Shown: positions 45,303 to 53,310 of the stretch, one piece after another
How the letters are laid out: each line of letters starts with the position of its first letter
Numbering within the stretch: the stretch's first letter is position 1
Source of the DNA: Fimbriimonadaceae bacterium
GTDB taxonomy: Bacteria > Armatimonadota > Fimbriimonadia > Fimbriimonadales > Fimbriimonadaceae
DNA length: 60,830 nt
Reading direction: 5' to 3'
Assembly: GCA_025455775.1 (NCBI GenBank)
Contig: JALOLT010000010.1
Location: 1-60,830, forward strand
Made by a program: the position numbers and the translations under genes
Notes under the pieces: model-generated
Seen by the model: only the letters and a program-made list of their open reading frames with translations
Databases searched by the model: none
Told to the model about the DNA's origin: nothing

Positions 45303-46000
45303 TTGCTCTCTCCATCCGCGATTTAACCGTCGCCTACGCCGATCAACCTGTGCTCTGGGATGTCGATCTGGACCTTCCCGGCTCTCAGCTCACGGCAATC
45401 GTAGGCCCAAATGGGGCAGGTAAGAGCACTCTGGTGAGGGCTGCCCTCGACCTTGTTCCACGCCAAGCTGGTTCTGCCCGATTCTGGGATCAACCTTTGC
45501 GCGATGTGAGATCCCGAATCGCCTTTGTCCCGCAAAAGCAGGAGGTCGATTGGGACTTCCCCGTGACAGTCCGTGACGTTGTGTTGATGGGTCTGACTCC
45601 TCGTCTTGGGCTTTTCCGGCGACCCAATGGCGAACATCTCCAAAAAGTCGATGAGGTGATGGAGCGGCTTGGCCTACAGCCCCTCGCCAAGCGCCCCATC
45701 AGTCATCTCAGTGGTGGCCAGCAGCAAAGAACCTTCCTGGCGAGGGCGATGGTTCAAGGGGCAGAGTTGCTCATCATGGACGAACCCTTCGCTGGTGTGG
45801 ATGGCCCCACAGAAGAACTCCTCTTTGCGACCTTGCAATCCCTACGTGATCAGGGTCATTCGATCGTGATCGTCCATCATGATCTCGAGACAGTTGCGAA
45901 GAACTTTGACCATGTTGTCTTGCTCAAACGAGAGATCCTTGCCACTGGGTCACCTTCGAGTGTCTTGGTGGACTCAAACCTGAGGCTCGCCTATGGTTGA
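45299..46000 (+). CDS. Zn/Mn ABC transporter ATP-binding protein, probable AUA start
   Basis: The 233 residues carry Walker A GPNGAGKS, signature LSGGQQQR, Walker B LLIMDEPFAGVD and H-loop IVHHD. Homologous N termini begin about where IVALSIRDLTVAY begins, but no ATG, GTG or TTG is in frame nearby. ATA at 45299 lies 7 nt after GGAGG and overlaps the previous stop as ATAG, which is the exact position an ATGA overlap would take. AUA initiation, or a G-to-A change or read error, is the simplest reading. A longer frame back to 45179 reads the binding-protein gene out of frame and is not real. It overlaps the permease gene by 8 bp. Confidence 0.88.
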   Translation: MVALSIRDLTVAYADQPVLWDVDLDLPGSQLTAIVGPNGAGKSTLVRAALDLVPRQAGSARFWDQPLRDVRSRIAFVPQKQEVDWDFPVTVRDVVLMGLTPRLGLFRRPNGEHLQKVDEVMERLGLQPLAKRPISHLSGGQQQRTFLARAMVQGAELLIMDEPFAGVDGPTEELLFATLQSLRDQGHSIVIVHHDLETVAKNFDHVVLLKREILATGSPSSVLVDSNLRLAYG

Positions 46001-46847
46001 CCTTTTGGGTGACTACACGATTCGCATGGTCACGATTGGCTCAGCCATCGTTGGGGGGCTTTGCGGTGCGCTTGGCTCCTTTGCTTATGTTCGAAGGCAG
46101 TCTTTGGTTGGGGATGTGGTTGGCCATGCTGCTCTACCTGGAGTCGCCCTCGCCTATCTTATTTCTCAGTCAAAGGATTTGGCGGTCTTGATGCTCGGAG
46201 CTGGGCTCACCGGCCTCCTCGCCCTCGCAGTATCGATCCTGGCGGTTCGATACTGCAAAATGGATCAGGGAACTGCATTCGCGAGCGTGCTGAGCACCAG
46301 TTTTGGCGTGGGAGTGCTGTTGCTGAGCTTGATTCAGCAAACCCACGCAGCAGATCAAGCTGGCCTGGATCGTTTTTTGTTCGGTCAGGCAGCGACCCTT
46401 GTGGAGCCACAGATCATCACCATGGCAGGGGTCGGCACAGGTGCCTTGGCCCTCATGCTCATTTTCTTCAGGCCGCTTGTGACTTTGAGCTTCGATCCGT
46501 CCTACAGCCGATCAACTGGGCTCCCAGTCGTGGGTCTTGAATCTATCCTGCTCGTTGCCCTGGTTTCTAGCGTCGTCGTGGGGATTTCTGTTGCTGGTGT
46601 CGTCTTGGTGGCTGCCCTGCTGGCAGCTCCTGCTGCCGCTGCTCATCGCTGGTGCACGCGTTTTTCCACTCTTGTCGCTGTTTCCGCGGCTTTTGGGGCT
46701 CTTTCTGGGGCGACTGGTGGATTCTTGAGCTCCACTTGGGCGAATGTTCCGACTGGGCCCCTGATCATCTTGATCCTCACTGGCCTCGTGATTGTGAGTC
46801 TTCTTTGGGGTAGGCGGCGCACTGAGCCGAGGGAAGTGCCTTCGTGA
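45993..46847 (+). CDS. Zn/Mn ABC transporter permease 1
   Basis: The 284-residue product has about eight hydrophobic segments of the ABC-3 family, with GDVVGHAALPGVALAYL (the conserved GD-x2-HA region) and GLPVVGLESILLVALVSSVV. It forms the inner-membrane channel for Zn2+ or Mn2+, together with the next permease. Overlaps the ATPase gene by 8 bp and permease 2 by GTGA. Confidence 0.93.
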   Translation: MVDLLGDYTIRMVTIGSAIVGGLCGALGSFAYVRRQSLVGDVVGHAALPGVALAYLISQSKDLAVLMLGAGLTGLLALAVSILAVRYCKMDQGTAFASVLSTSFGVGVLLLSLIQQTHAADQAGLDRFLFGQAATLVEPQIITMAGVGTGALALMLIFFRPLVTLSFDPSYSRSTGLPVVGLESILLVALVSSVVVGISVAGVVLVAALLAAPAAAAHRWCTRFSTLVAVSAAFGALSGATGGFLSSTWANVPTGPLIILILTGLVIVSLLWGRRRTEPREVPS

Positions 46848-47704
46848 CCTCTTCAGGGTGGGTTGTTGTCATCATTCTGCTCACGTGCGTGACCTGTTCG
46901 CTCGTCGGATGCTTCCTGGTTTTGCGGCGATCTGCCATGACCGCCGACGCAGTGAGCCACTCCGTATTGCCGGGGATTGTCTTTGCATTTTGGATCAGCG
47001 GAGGGCTCAATCTCTTCTCCGCTTTTCTGGGGGCAGTTGGCGCCGGGGCACTCACAGTGGGGCTCACCAAGTGGCTCACTCGATTTAAGTTGAAACGGGA
47101 GGACGCTGCTTTGGGGATCGTCTTCCCTGCTCTTTTTAGCGTCGGGGTGATCTGGGTTTCTGTCGCCTATCGCCAGGTTCACCTCGACACAGATGCCATC
47201 CTCTTGGGTGAAGTTCTGCTTGCGCCTTTCGAGCAGCTCCAGATTGGAACAACATCCCTTGGTCCCGTTTCCGTTTGGCTTCTCGGTCCTTTGCTGGTTT
47301 TGGCAACTGGTTATCTCAAGCTGTTTCAAAAGGAGCTGATTTTGGAGTCTCTCGATCCTTCTTTTGCCAAAGTTTCGGCTCCAGCTGCATCCCAGATCGG
47401 GAGCGGATTGACTCTTCTCCTGTGCCTGGCGGTAGTCGCGAGCTTCACAGCAGTGGGGGTCGTGTTGGCGATCGCTCTCCTCATCGTTCCAACCGCTGTG
47501 GGGCGGCTTTGGACAGACTCTCTGCGTCTCCTCATTTGGCTTTCGGTTGGGATCGCTTGTTTGGCTGGGGGCCTCGGCTTGTTCCTTGCCTTTGGTTTGA
47601 ATCTTTCCGTCTCTGGCAGAAAAGGCAAGAGCTCACTTTCGCCACCCATGTATTGGCGCTCCATCTTGCGAGCCACGGGGACGACGAGGAGGAACGCAGG
47701 CTGA
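46844..47704 (+). CDS. Zn/Mn ABC transporter permease 2, C terminus altered by a frameshift
   Basis: The 286 residues have the ABC-3 pattern (MTADAVSHSVLPGIVFAFWI). The GTG start at 46844 overlaps the previous stop. After the last membrane helix (LFLAFGLNLSVSG) the frame continues as unconserved RKGKSSLSPP... to 47704. Adding one A to the AAAA run at 47619-47622 gives GRKRQELTFATHVLALHLA and continues into a winged-helix domain to 47895. Permease-DtxR fusions of this layout are known in Mn transport operons, so the intact gene was probably 46844-47895. Read error or true deletion cannot be told apart. Confidence 0.85.
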   Translation: MTSSGWVVVIILLTCVTCSLVGCFLVLRRSAMTADAVSHSVLPGIVFAFWISGGLNLFSAFLGAVGAGALTVGLTKWLTRFKLKREDAALGIVFPALFSVGVIWVSVAYRQVHLDTDAILLGEVLLAPFEQLQIGTTSLGPVSVWLLGPLLVLATGYLKLFQKELILESLDPSFAKVSAPAASQIGSGLTLLLCLAVVASFTAVGVVLAIALLIVPTAVGRLWTDSLRLLIWLSVGIACLAGGLGLFLAFGLNLSVSGRKGKSSLSPPMYWRSILRATGTTRRNAG

Positions 47705-47895
47705 GTCACTTGGAAACGGATCTCGGCTGGAGTAATGACTGGGTTTATAGAGTGGTTCGGGAGGCTGAGGAACGCAACTTGATTAGTAAAGCCGGCTCGA
47801 TTCTGACCCTTACGGAAGCGGGACATCGTTTGGCTTTGGCCCTGAAGACTTCTCCGGGTGAATTAGGCCCCCTGCCAGACCTCTCCTTCAGTTAG
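47623..47895 (+). pseudogene. DtxR/MntR-like winged-helix domain, out of frame with the permease
   Basis: The frame gives about 90 residues (HLASHGDDEEERRLSHLETDLGWSND split by its start, then WVYRVVREAEERNLISK and LTLTEAGHRLALAL) with the helix-turn-helix and wing of iron/manganese-dependent repressors. No start codon with ribosome-binding site precedes it, so it is more likely the C-terminal domain of the permease separated by the frameshift than a free gene. As a fusion it could sense the metal or DNA near the transporter. Confidence 0.55.
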
Positions 47896-47896
47896 A

Positions 47897-50269
47897 ATGG
47901 TTTCTGGCCAGATGATCTTTACGAAGTACCCCAGCCCTGCGAACTTTTCCTTTTTGAATGATGCGCCAGATAAGGCGGGAAACGTCTCGATTGGATCGCG
48001 AAGTGTCACCCTCAAGACCGCCACCTTTGGCAAAGTTATTCACCAGATCAAGTTGGTCAATCCTGAAATCTGGACGCCAGACACTCCCCTGGTGGCCCTG
48101 AACTTTCCCGCTCAGAGTGAGACTGGAATTGCTCCCAGCGAGGAGGGTTCCATCGCAATCCCTGGATTGAACGGAGAAACGATCCTCACTCTAAAAACTG
48201 GCTCTGGCATCGGGCTCAGCGGGCTGGCGTCGATTTTTCGAATTGAGCTGCCCAAAGGGTGTAACTTCTTTGGCGGAGGCCAGAAAAACTATTGTCAGAT
48301 TGAGCTGAGTGGCAAACGCTCCGTGAACTGGAACACGGATCTTTGGAGTGACTTCCACTTCTCCCACGTAAAGGATTGGCCGACCGACCCGAGCTACTTC
48401 ACCACCCCTTATCTTGCCGTTGAGCTTCCGAGTGGGGACTGGGTTGGACTTCTACTCCACAATCCGGCTCCGACCTTCTTCTCGACCCCTGGGAAGGACA
48501 ACACTCGTGCGTTCGTTCACTGGGAGCTCACGGATCCCGCTTTGCTAATGGGATCCTATGACGGAGAGCCCAACCTTGTCGTCATCGTGGGGAACTCCTT
48601 GGCCCACATCACGCAGATCCTTTCGCGGTTGATTGGCGTGACACCTCTTCCGCCTCTCTGGAGCCTTGGCTTTCACCAGTCGCGCTGGGGCTATGGCGGT
48701 CACGACGATTTGATGGAGCTGGATCGTCAGTTCACAGAGCATAAAATCCCATGTTCCGGTCTTTGGCTCGACTTGGATTATATGGATGGTTATCGCATAT
48801 TCAAGACCAATGAGAGTCTCTTTCCCAAGGGAGTGGCGTCGACGGCTGCCAAACTCGCCGAGAGAGGGCGCAGGATCGTCCCCATTATCGACCCGGGCGT
48901 GAAGTTCGAAAAGGGCTACAGAGTTTATGACGATGGCAGTGCCCAGAAGATGTTTTGTCTAAACCATGAAGGGAAGGAGTACATCGGAATGGTTTGGCCG
49001 GGGCATACGGTCTTTCCCGACTTCACCCAGCAGAGAGTCAGGGATTGGTGGGCCGGATACGCTCAGGAGTTCCGAGAATCTGGTTTCGGGGCTTGTTGGG
49101 TAGATATGAATGACCCTAGCACAGGGCCAATTGATCCTTATGACATGCTTTTCCAAAATGGAACAGCAAGACATTGGGAGCATCGCAACCAATTCGCTCT
49201 GGGAATGCAGATGGCAACCCACCAGGGCTTTTTGAAGGCCAAGCCAAACGAACGTCCCTTCATCTTGAGTCGCAGTGGTTTCACTGGTTCCAGTCGCTAT
49301 GCCGCGATCTGGACGGGCGACAATGTTTCGAACGATTTTTATCTCAGGCATAGCGTGACCACCACAATTGGAATGGGGTTGAGCGGCCACGTCTTCACTG
49401 GATCAGATATTGGCGGCTTTGGCCAAAACTGCTCTGGCCCTTTGATGGAGAGGTGGATGCAGGCGGCATTTCTCTTTCCGTTTTGCCGAAACCATAGTTC
49501 GCTTGGCACGACTCCCCAGGAGCCCTTTGCCTTTCCGAAGAGGATTAGGGAGAACGTCGCCCACTACATCCGGCTGCGCTACAAATTCATGGCGGAGATC
49601 TACCGACTCTTCATCGAGCATGAGGAGCAGGGCGATCCCATCATCAGACCTCTCAACTATGAATTTTCTGGAAAAAAGCTGGCTCTGGTGAACGATCAGT
49701 TTATGATCGGGCGATCTTTGCTCCAAGCCCCGATTTTGAGTCAGGAGGGCGAAGAACGGGATCTGATCTTGCCTGGGAAGGGGTATTGGTTTGACTTAAC
49801 CGGAGGCACTTGGGTCAAGGCTGGAAAGCATAGAGTTATCGTCAAGCGCACGGAGACCCCTTTGTACTTGCGTGATCAGTCATTGGTGGCCATTCAGCCT
49901 GGTGAGGCAACGACATCCCATGTGAATCTCAACCAGGTTGAGATTCTTGTCGGCCTCGCTCCCTATCGACAGCGAGGATCCGTTGGTTTGGCAGACACTG
50001 TCCTCTATGCGGATGATGGCTTGAGCTTTGACTACAAGTCCGGGAAGCGAACGGCGATGAAAGTCGTTGTCGAGTCGGACGCGAGAGGGATTTTGGCGAC
50101 GACGGAGAATCTTCAGAGTGGTTTTGGCGAGATCCAAGCGACGCTCGTCTTCTTCTGGGAGCCAAAGAATCTGAAGATCAATGGAAAGAAAGTCGTGGCG
50201 GAGAGGGGCAAGTTGGTGATGACCGGCAAACCAATCGTCGTCTGGCGAGCGGTTGTTCCGAAGGGGTAA
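47897..50269 (+). CDS. Alpha-glucosidase, glycoside hydrolase family 31
   Basis: The 790 residues show GH31 order: N-terminal beta-sandwich, (beta/alpha)8 barrel with LWLDLDYMDGYRIF, the nucleophile Asp in ACWVDMNDPS (about 402), the acid/base Asp in WTGDNVSND (about 474), GSDIGGF, then the C-terminal beta domains. It hydrolyses alpha-linked glucose from maltodextrins or similar. No signal peptide is clear, so probably cytoplasmic. Either the ATG at 47897 or that at 47912 may be used. A family B element begins 15 bp after the stop. Confidence 0.95.
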   Translation: MVSGQMIFTKYPSPANFSFLNDAPDKAGNVSIGSRSVTLKTATFGKVIHQIKLVNPEIWTPDTPLVALNFPAQSETGIAPSEEGSIAIPGLNGETILTLKTGSGIGLSGLASIFRIELPKGCNFFGGGQKNYCQIELSGKRSVNWNTDLWSDFHFSHVKDWPTDPSYFTTPYLAVELPSGDWVGLLLHNPAPTFFSTPGKDNTRAFVHWELTDPALLMGSYDGEPNLVVIVGNSLAHITQILSRLIGVTPLPPLWSLGFHQSRWGYGGHDDLMELDRQFTEHKIPCSGLWLDLDYMDGYRIFKTNESLFPKGVASTAAKLAERGRRIVPIIDPGVKFEKGYRVYDDGSAQKMFCLNHEGKEYIGMVWPGHTVFPDFTQQRVRDWWAGYAQEFRESGFGACWVDMNDPSTGPIDPYDMLFQNGTARHWEHRNQFALGMQMATHQGFLKAKPNERPFILSRSGFTGSSRYAAIWTGDNVSNDFYLRHSVTTTIGMGLSGHVFTGSDIGGFGQNCSGPLMERWMQAAFLFPFCRNHSSLGTTPQEPFAFPKRIRENVAHYIRLRYKFMAEIYRLFIEHEEQGDPIIRPLNYEFSGKKLALVNDQFMIGRSLLQAPILSQEGEERDLILPGKGYWFDLTGGTWVKAGKHRVIVKRTETPLYLRDQSLVAIQPGEATTSHVNLNQVEILVGLAPYRQRGSVGLADTVLYADDGLSFDYKSGKRTAMKVVVESDARGILATTENLQSGFGEIQATLVFFWEPKNLKINGKKVVAERGKLVMTGKPIVVWRAVVPKG

Positions 50270-50284
50270 GAGTCTCGAACTTTG

Positions 50285-50353
50285 CAGGCCCGCCTCCCCG
50301 AGGCCACGCCCTCCCCGTCGCTGGCGCTCCGGGGCTGCGCCTCGGCGGGCCTG
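50285..50353 (+). repeat. Structured intergenic element, family B copy 2
   Basis: The perfect 10-bp arms CAGGCCCGCC (50285-50294) and GGCGGGCCTG (50344-50353) bracket the family B core, identical to copy 3 over most of its length. Arms differ from copy 1 yet pair fully. It begins 15 bp after the glucosidase stop. Confidence 0.78.
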
Positions 50354-50452
50354 ATCGGCCGCCACAGGTGAGGCTTCGCCGGGGGTAACAAGAAACGGGT
50401 TGTGCCCGACCTGACCATCGTTCAGAGTCCGACGCCTGACTTCCCGCCACGA

Positions 50453-50552
50453 GGTTTGCGCGCCAGGGGGCGGCCCGGCCGACCAAGCTGGGAACGGAAC
50501 CACCCAAGGTTCTTGTCCGGGCGGGTGTGGCTGCGGGCCCGGCGCGCAAACC
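50453..50552 (+). repeat. Structured intergenic element, family A copy 3
   Basis: The perfect 12-bp arms GGTTTGCGCGCC (50453-50464) and GGCGCGCAAACC (50541-50552) bracket the family A core. It follows family B copy 2 after 100 bp, the only place where A and B lie in tandem. The minus-strand epimerase gene ends at 50572, 20 bp away. The 100 bp between B2 and A3 hold nothing else I can name. Confidence 0.75.
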
Positions 50553-50571
50553 CGAAAAACGACCCGAGGCC

Positions 50572-51690
50572 TCACCCACCCCGGACTTCCACAACTTGGC
50601 TCCCAGCCACATGACTCAAGAACCCAGAGTCGAGGCTCGCCCCGAGACCAGGGCTGTCTGGCAAGTGAACGACGCCATCCCGAACCGAGATCCCGCCGAT
50701 CACCCAGTCCGCTCCGTGCCCGAGAGAGGAGTCAAGATCGAAGTACTGGAAACTCGGGTGAGCCCGGGCCAGGTGAGCAGCCGCAGTCGTCCCCAGCCTG
50801 GTCTCGATCATCCCTCCCACCATGCTCGGATATCCCAGCTGGGCGATTGCCAGGCCTCCTGCAAGACCCCGCGACTTGCTCAGCTTGACGTTTACCCCCC
50901 AGCAGCATCCTCTAAGAGCGAGCCCATCGAGTACGGAAAAGCAACTCTCATCTGCCATCACAGGCACCAGGCCCAGGTCATTCAGAGCTTTCATCCCGGC
51001 GAGATCTGTTTTGGCGACTGGCTGCTCGATGAACTCAATCCCGAAGGGTTCAAGCCCTCGGAGCAAAGTCTCCCCCTCGATGGCATCATAGGCCTGGTTC
51101 GCATCCACCCGAAGGGTGACTTCCTCCCCCACTGCAATGCGGATGGCTTCGAGCCGCGCCAGATCGGCCCTGACCCCATCTCCCAGCTTCACCTTGATAA
51201 TCGTAAAACCCTCGTGGACAATCCTCGCTGCTTCCTCGGCAGCCTGGGGGGGAGGCAAAATCGAGATCGTCTGATCGGTTCGCAAAGCCTTATCCGGATC
51301 TCCTGGTCCAAGAAAACGCCAAAGAGGAAGCCCAGCTGCCTGACTCAGATAATCCTGGACTGCCATCTCGAAGGCACTCACTGCTGCGTGTTGAAAGGGC
51401 ATCAAGCGTCCCAAGAGAGCGAGGCAGGGTTGCGCTTCCTGGTTAACGAGCCACTCCGCAAGGTCCTGAAGGGCAGCAAAGCAAGTGCGCCCCGTCTCCC
51501 CGTTGATGGAATGCAAAGGCGCAGCCTCCCCCCAAGACTCAAGACCATCTGTCCATCGAAGTTGAAGAAACACGCATGGGGCCTGGTGAGCAACCATCGT
51601 CGCAATGCGAAAGGGCTTTTTCAAAGGGACAGGAACCCAAAAAATTCTGGCGGACTCAAGAACAGACTGCTTCACACGTGATCTGATCAT
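50572..51690 (-). CDS. Dipeptide epimerase (enolase superfamily)
   Basis: The 372 residues show enolase-superfamily motifs: KVKLGDG (catalytic Lys of KxK), RVDANQAYD (Asp), EQPV (Glu), MADESCF (Asp) and NVKLSKSRG (second catalytic Lys). This set is that of L-Ala-D/L-Glu and related dipeptide epimerases, which recycle peptidoglycan peptides. Substrate specificity cannot be read safely. The start is placed at ATG 51690 (MIRSRVKQSVLE); an ATG at 51726 adds 12 residues. It is divergent from coaD, 60 bp away. Confidence 0.9.
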   Translation of the reverse strand: MIRSRVKQSVLESARIFWVPVPLKKPFRIATMVAHQAPCVFLQLRWTDGLESWGEAAPLHSINGETGRTCFAALQDLAEWLVNQEAQPCLALLGRLMPFQHAAVSAFEMAVQDYLSQAAGLPLWRFLGPGDPDKALRTDQTISILPPPQAAEEAARIVHEGFTIIKVKLGDGVRADLARLEAIRIAVGEEVTLRVDANQAYDAIEGETLLRGLEPFGIEFIEQPVAKTDLAGMKALNDLGLVPVMADESCFSVLDGLALRGCCWGVNVKLSKSRGLAGGLAIAQLGYPSMVGGMIETRLGTTAAAHLARAHPSFQYFDLDSSLGHGADWVIGGISVRDGVVHLPDSPGLGASLDSGFLSHVAGSQVVEVRGG

Positions 51691-51749
51691 AGACCAAGGG
51701 CGAGTCATCCTGTTGAGGGTGGCCACGAGTGCTAAACTCCAGCGGTCTC

Positions 51750-52244
51750 ATGCCTCGCATTGCCATTTACCCCGGCTCCTTCGATCCACCGACAAACGGG
51801 CACCTGGACATCATCGAAAGGGCCTCCACTCTGTTTGATACTTTGGTTGTCGCAGTCGGAACGAACTCAGAAAAGTCCCCCTTTATGTCGGTAAATGAGA
51901 GGATGGCTGCCTTAAACGAGTCGACCACCCACCTGCAAAACGTTAGAATCGATACCTTCAAAGGACTACTCGTTAAGTACGCCCAAGACCAAGGGAGCCG
52001 GGTTCTAGTAAGGGGCTTGAGGGCCATTTCAGACTTTGACTATGAATTCCGGGTCAGCATGGCCAACAAAAATCTGGCCCCAGAAATCGAGACGGTGTTC
52101 CTGATCGCGAAAGAGGAATACAGCTTCATCGCCAGCTCCGTCGTCAAGGAGATGGCGCAGCTTGGAGCTGATTTTTCTAAGTTTGTGCCAGGTCCTGTTG
52201 CAGAGAGGATGGCAAAAATCCTGGCAGAAAGACCAGAGGACTGA
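51750..52244 (+). CDS. coaD: Phosphopantetheine adenylyltransferase
   Basis: CoaD makes dephospho-CoA from 4'-phosphopantetheine and ATP. The 164 residues have YPGSFDPPTNGHLDII (the nucleotide-binding T/HxGH-like motif), VRGLRAISDFDYEF, and EEYSFIASSVVKE, all diagnostic. The start at 51750 (MPRIAIYPG) is used rather than the GTG at 51729. Next gene 68 bp downstream. Confidence 0.97.
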   Translation: MPRIAIYPGSFDPPTNGHLDIIERASTLFDTLVVAVGTNSEKSPFMSVNERMAALNESTTHLQNVRIDTFKGLLVKYAQDQGSRVLVRGLRAISDFDYEFRVSMANKNLAPEIETVFLIAKEEYSFIASSVVKEMAQLGADFSKFVPGPVAERMAKILAERPED

Positions 52245-52312
52245 ACCCTCTGGGAGCTTAAAAGCGTGTTAAACTATAGGTTGGCGTTTTTGCAGAACGC
52301 TGTTTCACCATC

Positions 52313-52891
52313 ATGTCAGTCCGCAAAGACAACTCGATAGACGTTCTCCGCCTTCTGGAGAACCTAAAGACGAAGGTTCAAAAGCCCAGATCCTTCATGG
52401 GGATCACTTTTGGGTTTGACAAAGACGACCTGACGATGGACATCGAAAAGATCCGAGCTTCGATGCCAAAGGATGTGAAAGACGCAGCCAGCTTGGCCAG
52501 AGAACGAGAAATTGTCTTGGCAGAAGCCCACGAGGAAAGTTCGAGCCTGCTCGACGTAACAAAGCGCGAGTGCGAGAAGATGCTGGAGGAGGCCCAGATC
52601 GAGGCAACCCGTTTGGTAGAAACTGCACGGCTTCAACATGAGCAACTGGTGAGTGAAGCCGAGGTTTTGAAGATCGCTAAGGCTACCGCCGACGAGATCA
52701 AACACAGTGCTGAGCGGGAAGCCAGAGAAATGCGCCGAGGCGCAGATAAGTATGCCCACGATGTTCTGACAAACCTAGAGAACGTTGTCGGGAGAGTTCT
52801 CGGTCAAGTGGAAAAGGGCCGAGCTGCCCTGGAACCCTCTTCAGAAAGGGCTGTAGTCTCGACAGAAGCTCGCGATAAGGTCAAGTCGTGA
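52313..52891 (+). CDS. Coiled-coil protein (F0 subunit b-like/DivIVA-like) beside coaD
   Basis: The 192-residue product is nearly all charged coiled coil from about residue 60 to 170 (EREIVLAEAHEESSSLLDV, TRLVETARLQHEQLVSEA), preceded by SFMGITFGFDKDDLTMDIEK. Database labels such as ATP synthase b-like arise from the coiled coil; no membrane helix is seen, so it is not AtpF. Similar coiled-coil genes follow coaD in some Firmicutes (from memory). A cell-division or envelope scaffold is possible but unproved. Confidence 0.75.
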   Translation: MSVRKDNSIDVLRLLENLKTKVQKPRSFMGITFGFDKDDLTMDIEKIRASMPKDVKDAASLAREREIVLAEAHEESSSLLDVTKRECEKMLEEAQIEATRLVETARLQHEQLVSEAEVLKIAKATADEIKHSAEREAREMRRGADKYAHDVLTNLENVVGRVLGQVEKGRAALEPSSERAVVSTEARDKVKS

Positions 52892-52898
52892 TCTCCAA

Positions 52899-53303
52899 TT
52901 GATCTTGAACCCAGTGAATCTGAGCCTCCTCGTTGGGCTCGGTGCTGCCGCTGGTGGTTTGGGCCGGTTTTGGATCTCTACCTTGCTCAACCCAGCAGGA
53001 CAAGTGGGTTTTCCGACTGCTACCTGTCTGGTCAACTTGGTCGGCTCCTTGGCTATTGGATTGGTCGTTGGTTCAATCGGAGAAGACCCAAAGCTGGTTT
53101 GGCTCAGGATTCTTTTGGTAAGTGGCTTTCTTGGGGGCTTCACAACCTTCTCTGCCTTGTCGCTCGAGACTCTGGGACTGATTCGCGCCGGTGAAGTCGG
53201 AACAGCCGTGACCTACGTGCTGACCTCAGTGGTGGGTGGTCTACTTCTCTGTTGGGTTGGCTTTTGGCTTGCAGGTCTGATGCGCCCTCAACTCGCTGGC
53301 TAA
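52899..53303 (+). CDS. crcB: Fluoride channel CrcB/Fluc
   Basis: CrcB exports fluoride through a dual-topology dimer. The 134 residues have four hydrophobic helices with GAAAGGLGRFWIS, the FPTATCLVNLVGSLAIG motif with the central Asn, and GFLGGFTTFSALSLE (the Phe-box helix break). The start is TTG at 52899 or GTG at 52914; neither has a good ribosome-binding site. No fluoride riboswitch is visible upstream. It ends 8 bp from the convergent photolyase gene. Confidence 0.95.
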   Translation: MILNPVNLSLLVGLGAAAGGLGRFWISTLLNPAGQVGFPTATCLVNLVGSLAIGLVVGSIGEDPKLVWLRILLVSGFLGGFTTFSALSLETLGLIRAGEVGTAVTYVLTSVVGGLLLCWVGFWLAGLMRPQLAG

Positions 53304-53310
53304 AGTTGCT

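Noticed and set aside
50527-51681. 384-codon plus-strand frame
   Set aside because: Lies antisense to the dipeptide epimerase, which has all catalytic residues.
52780-52898. Fluoride riboswitch upstream of crcB
   Set aside because: The upstream bases are coding for the coiled-coil protein and no crcB-motif consensus could be found.
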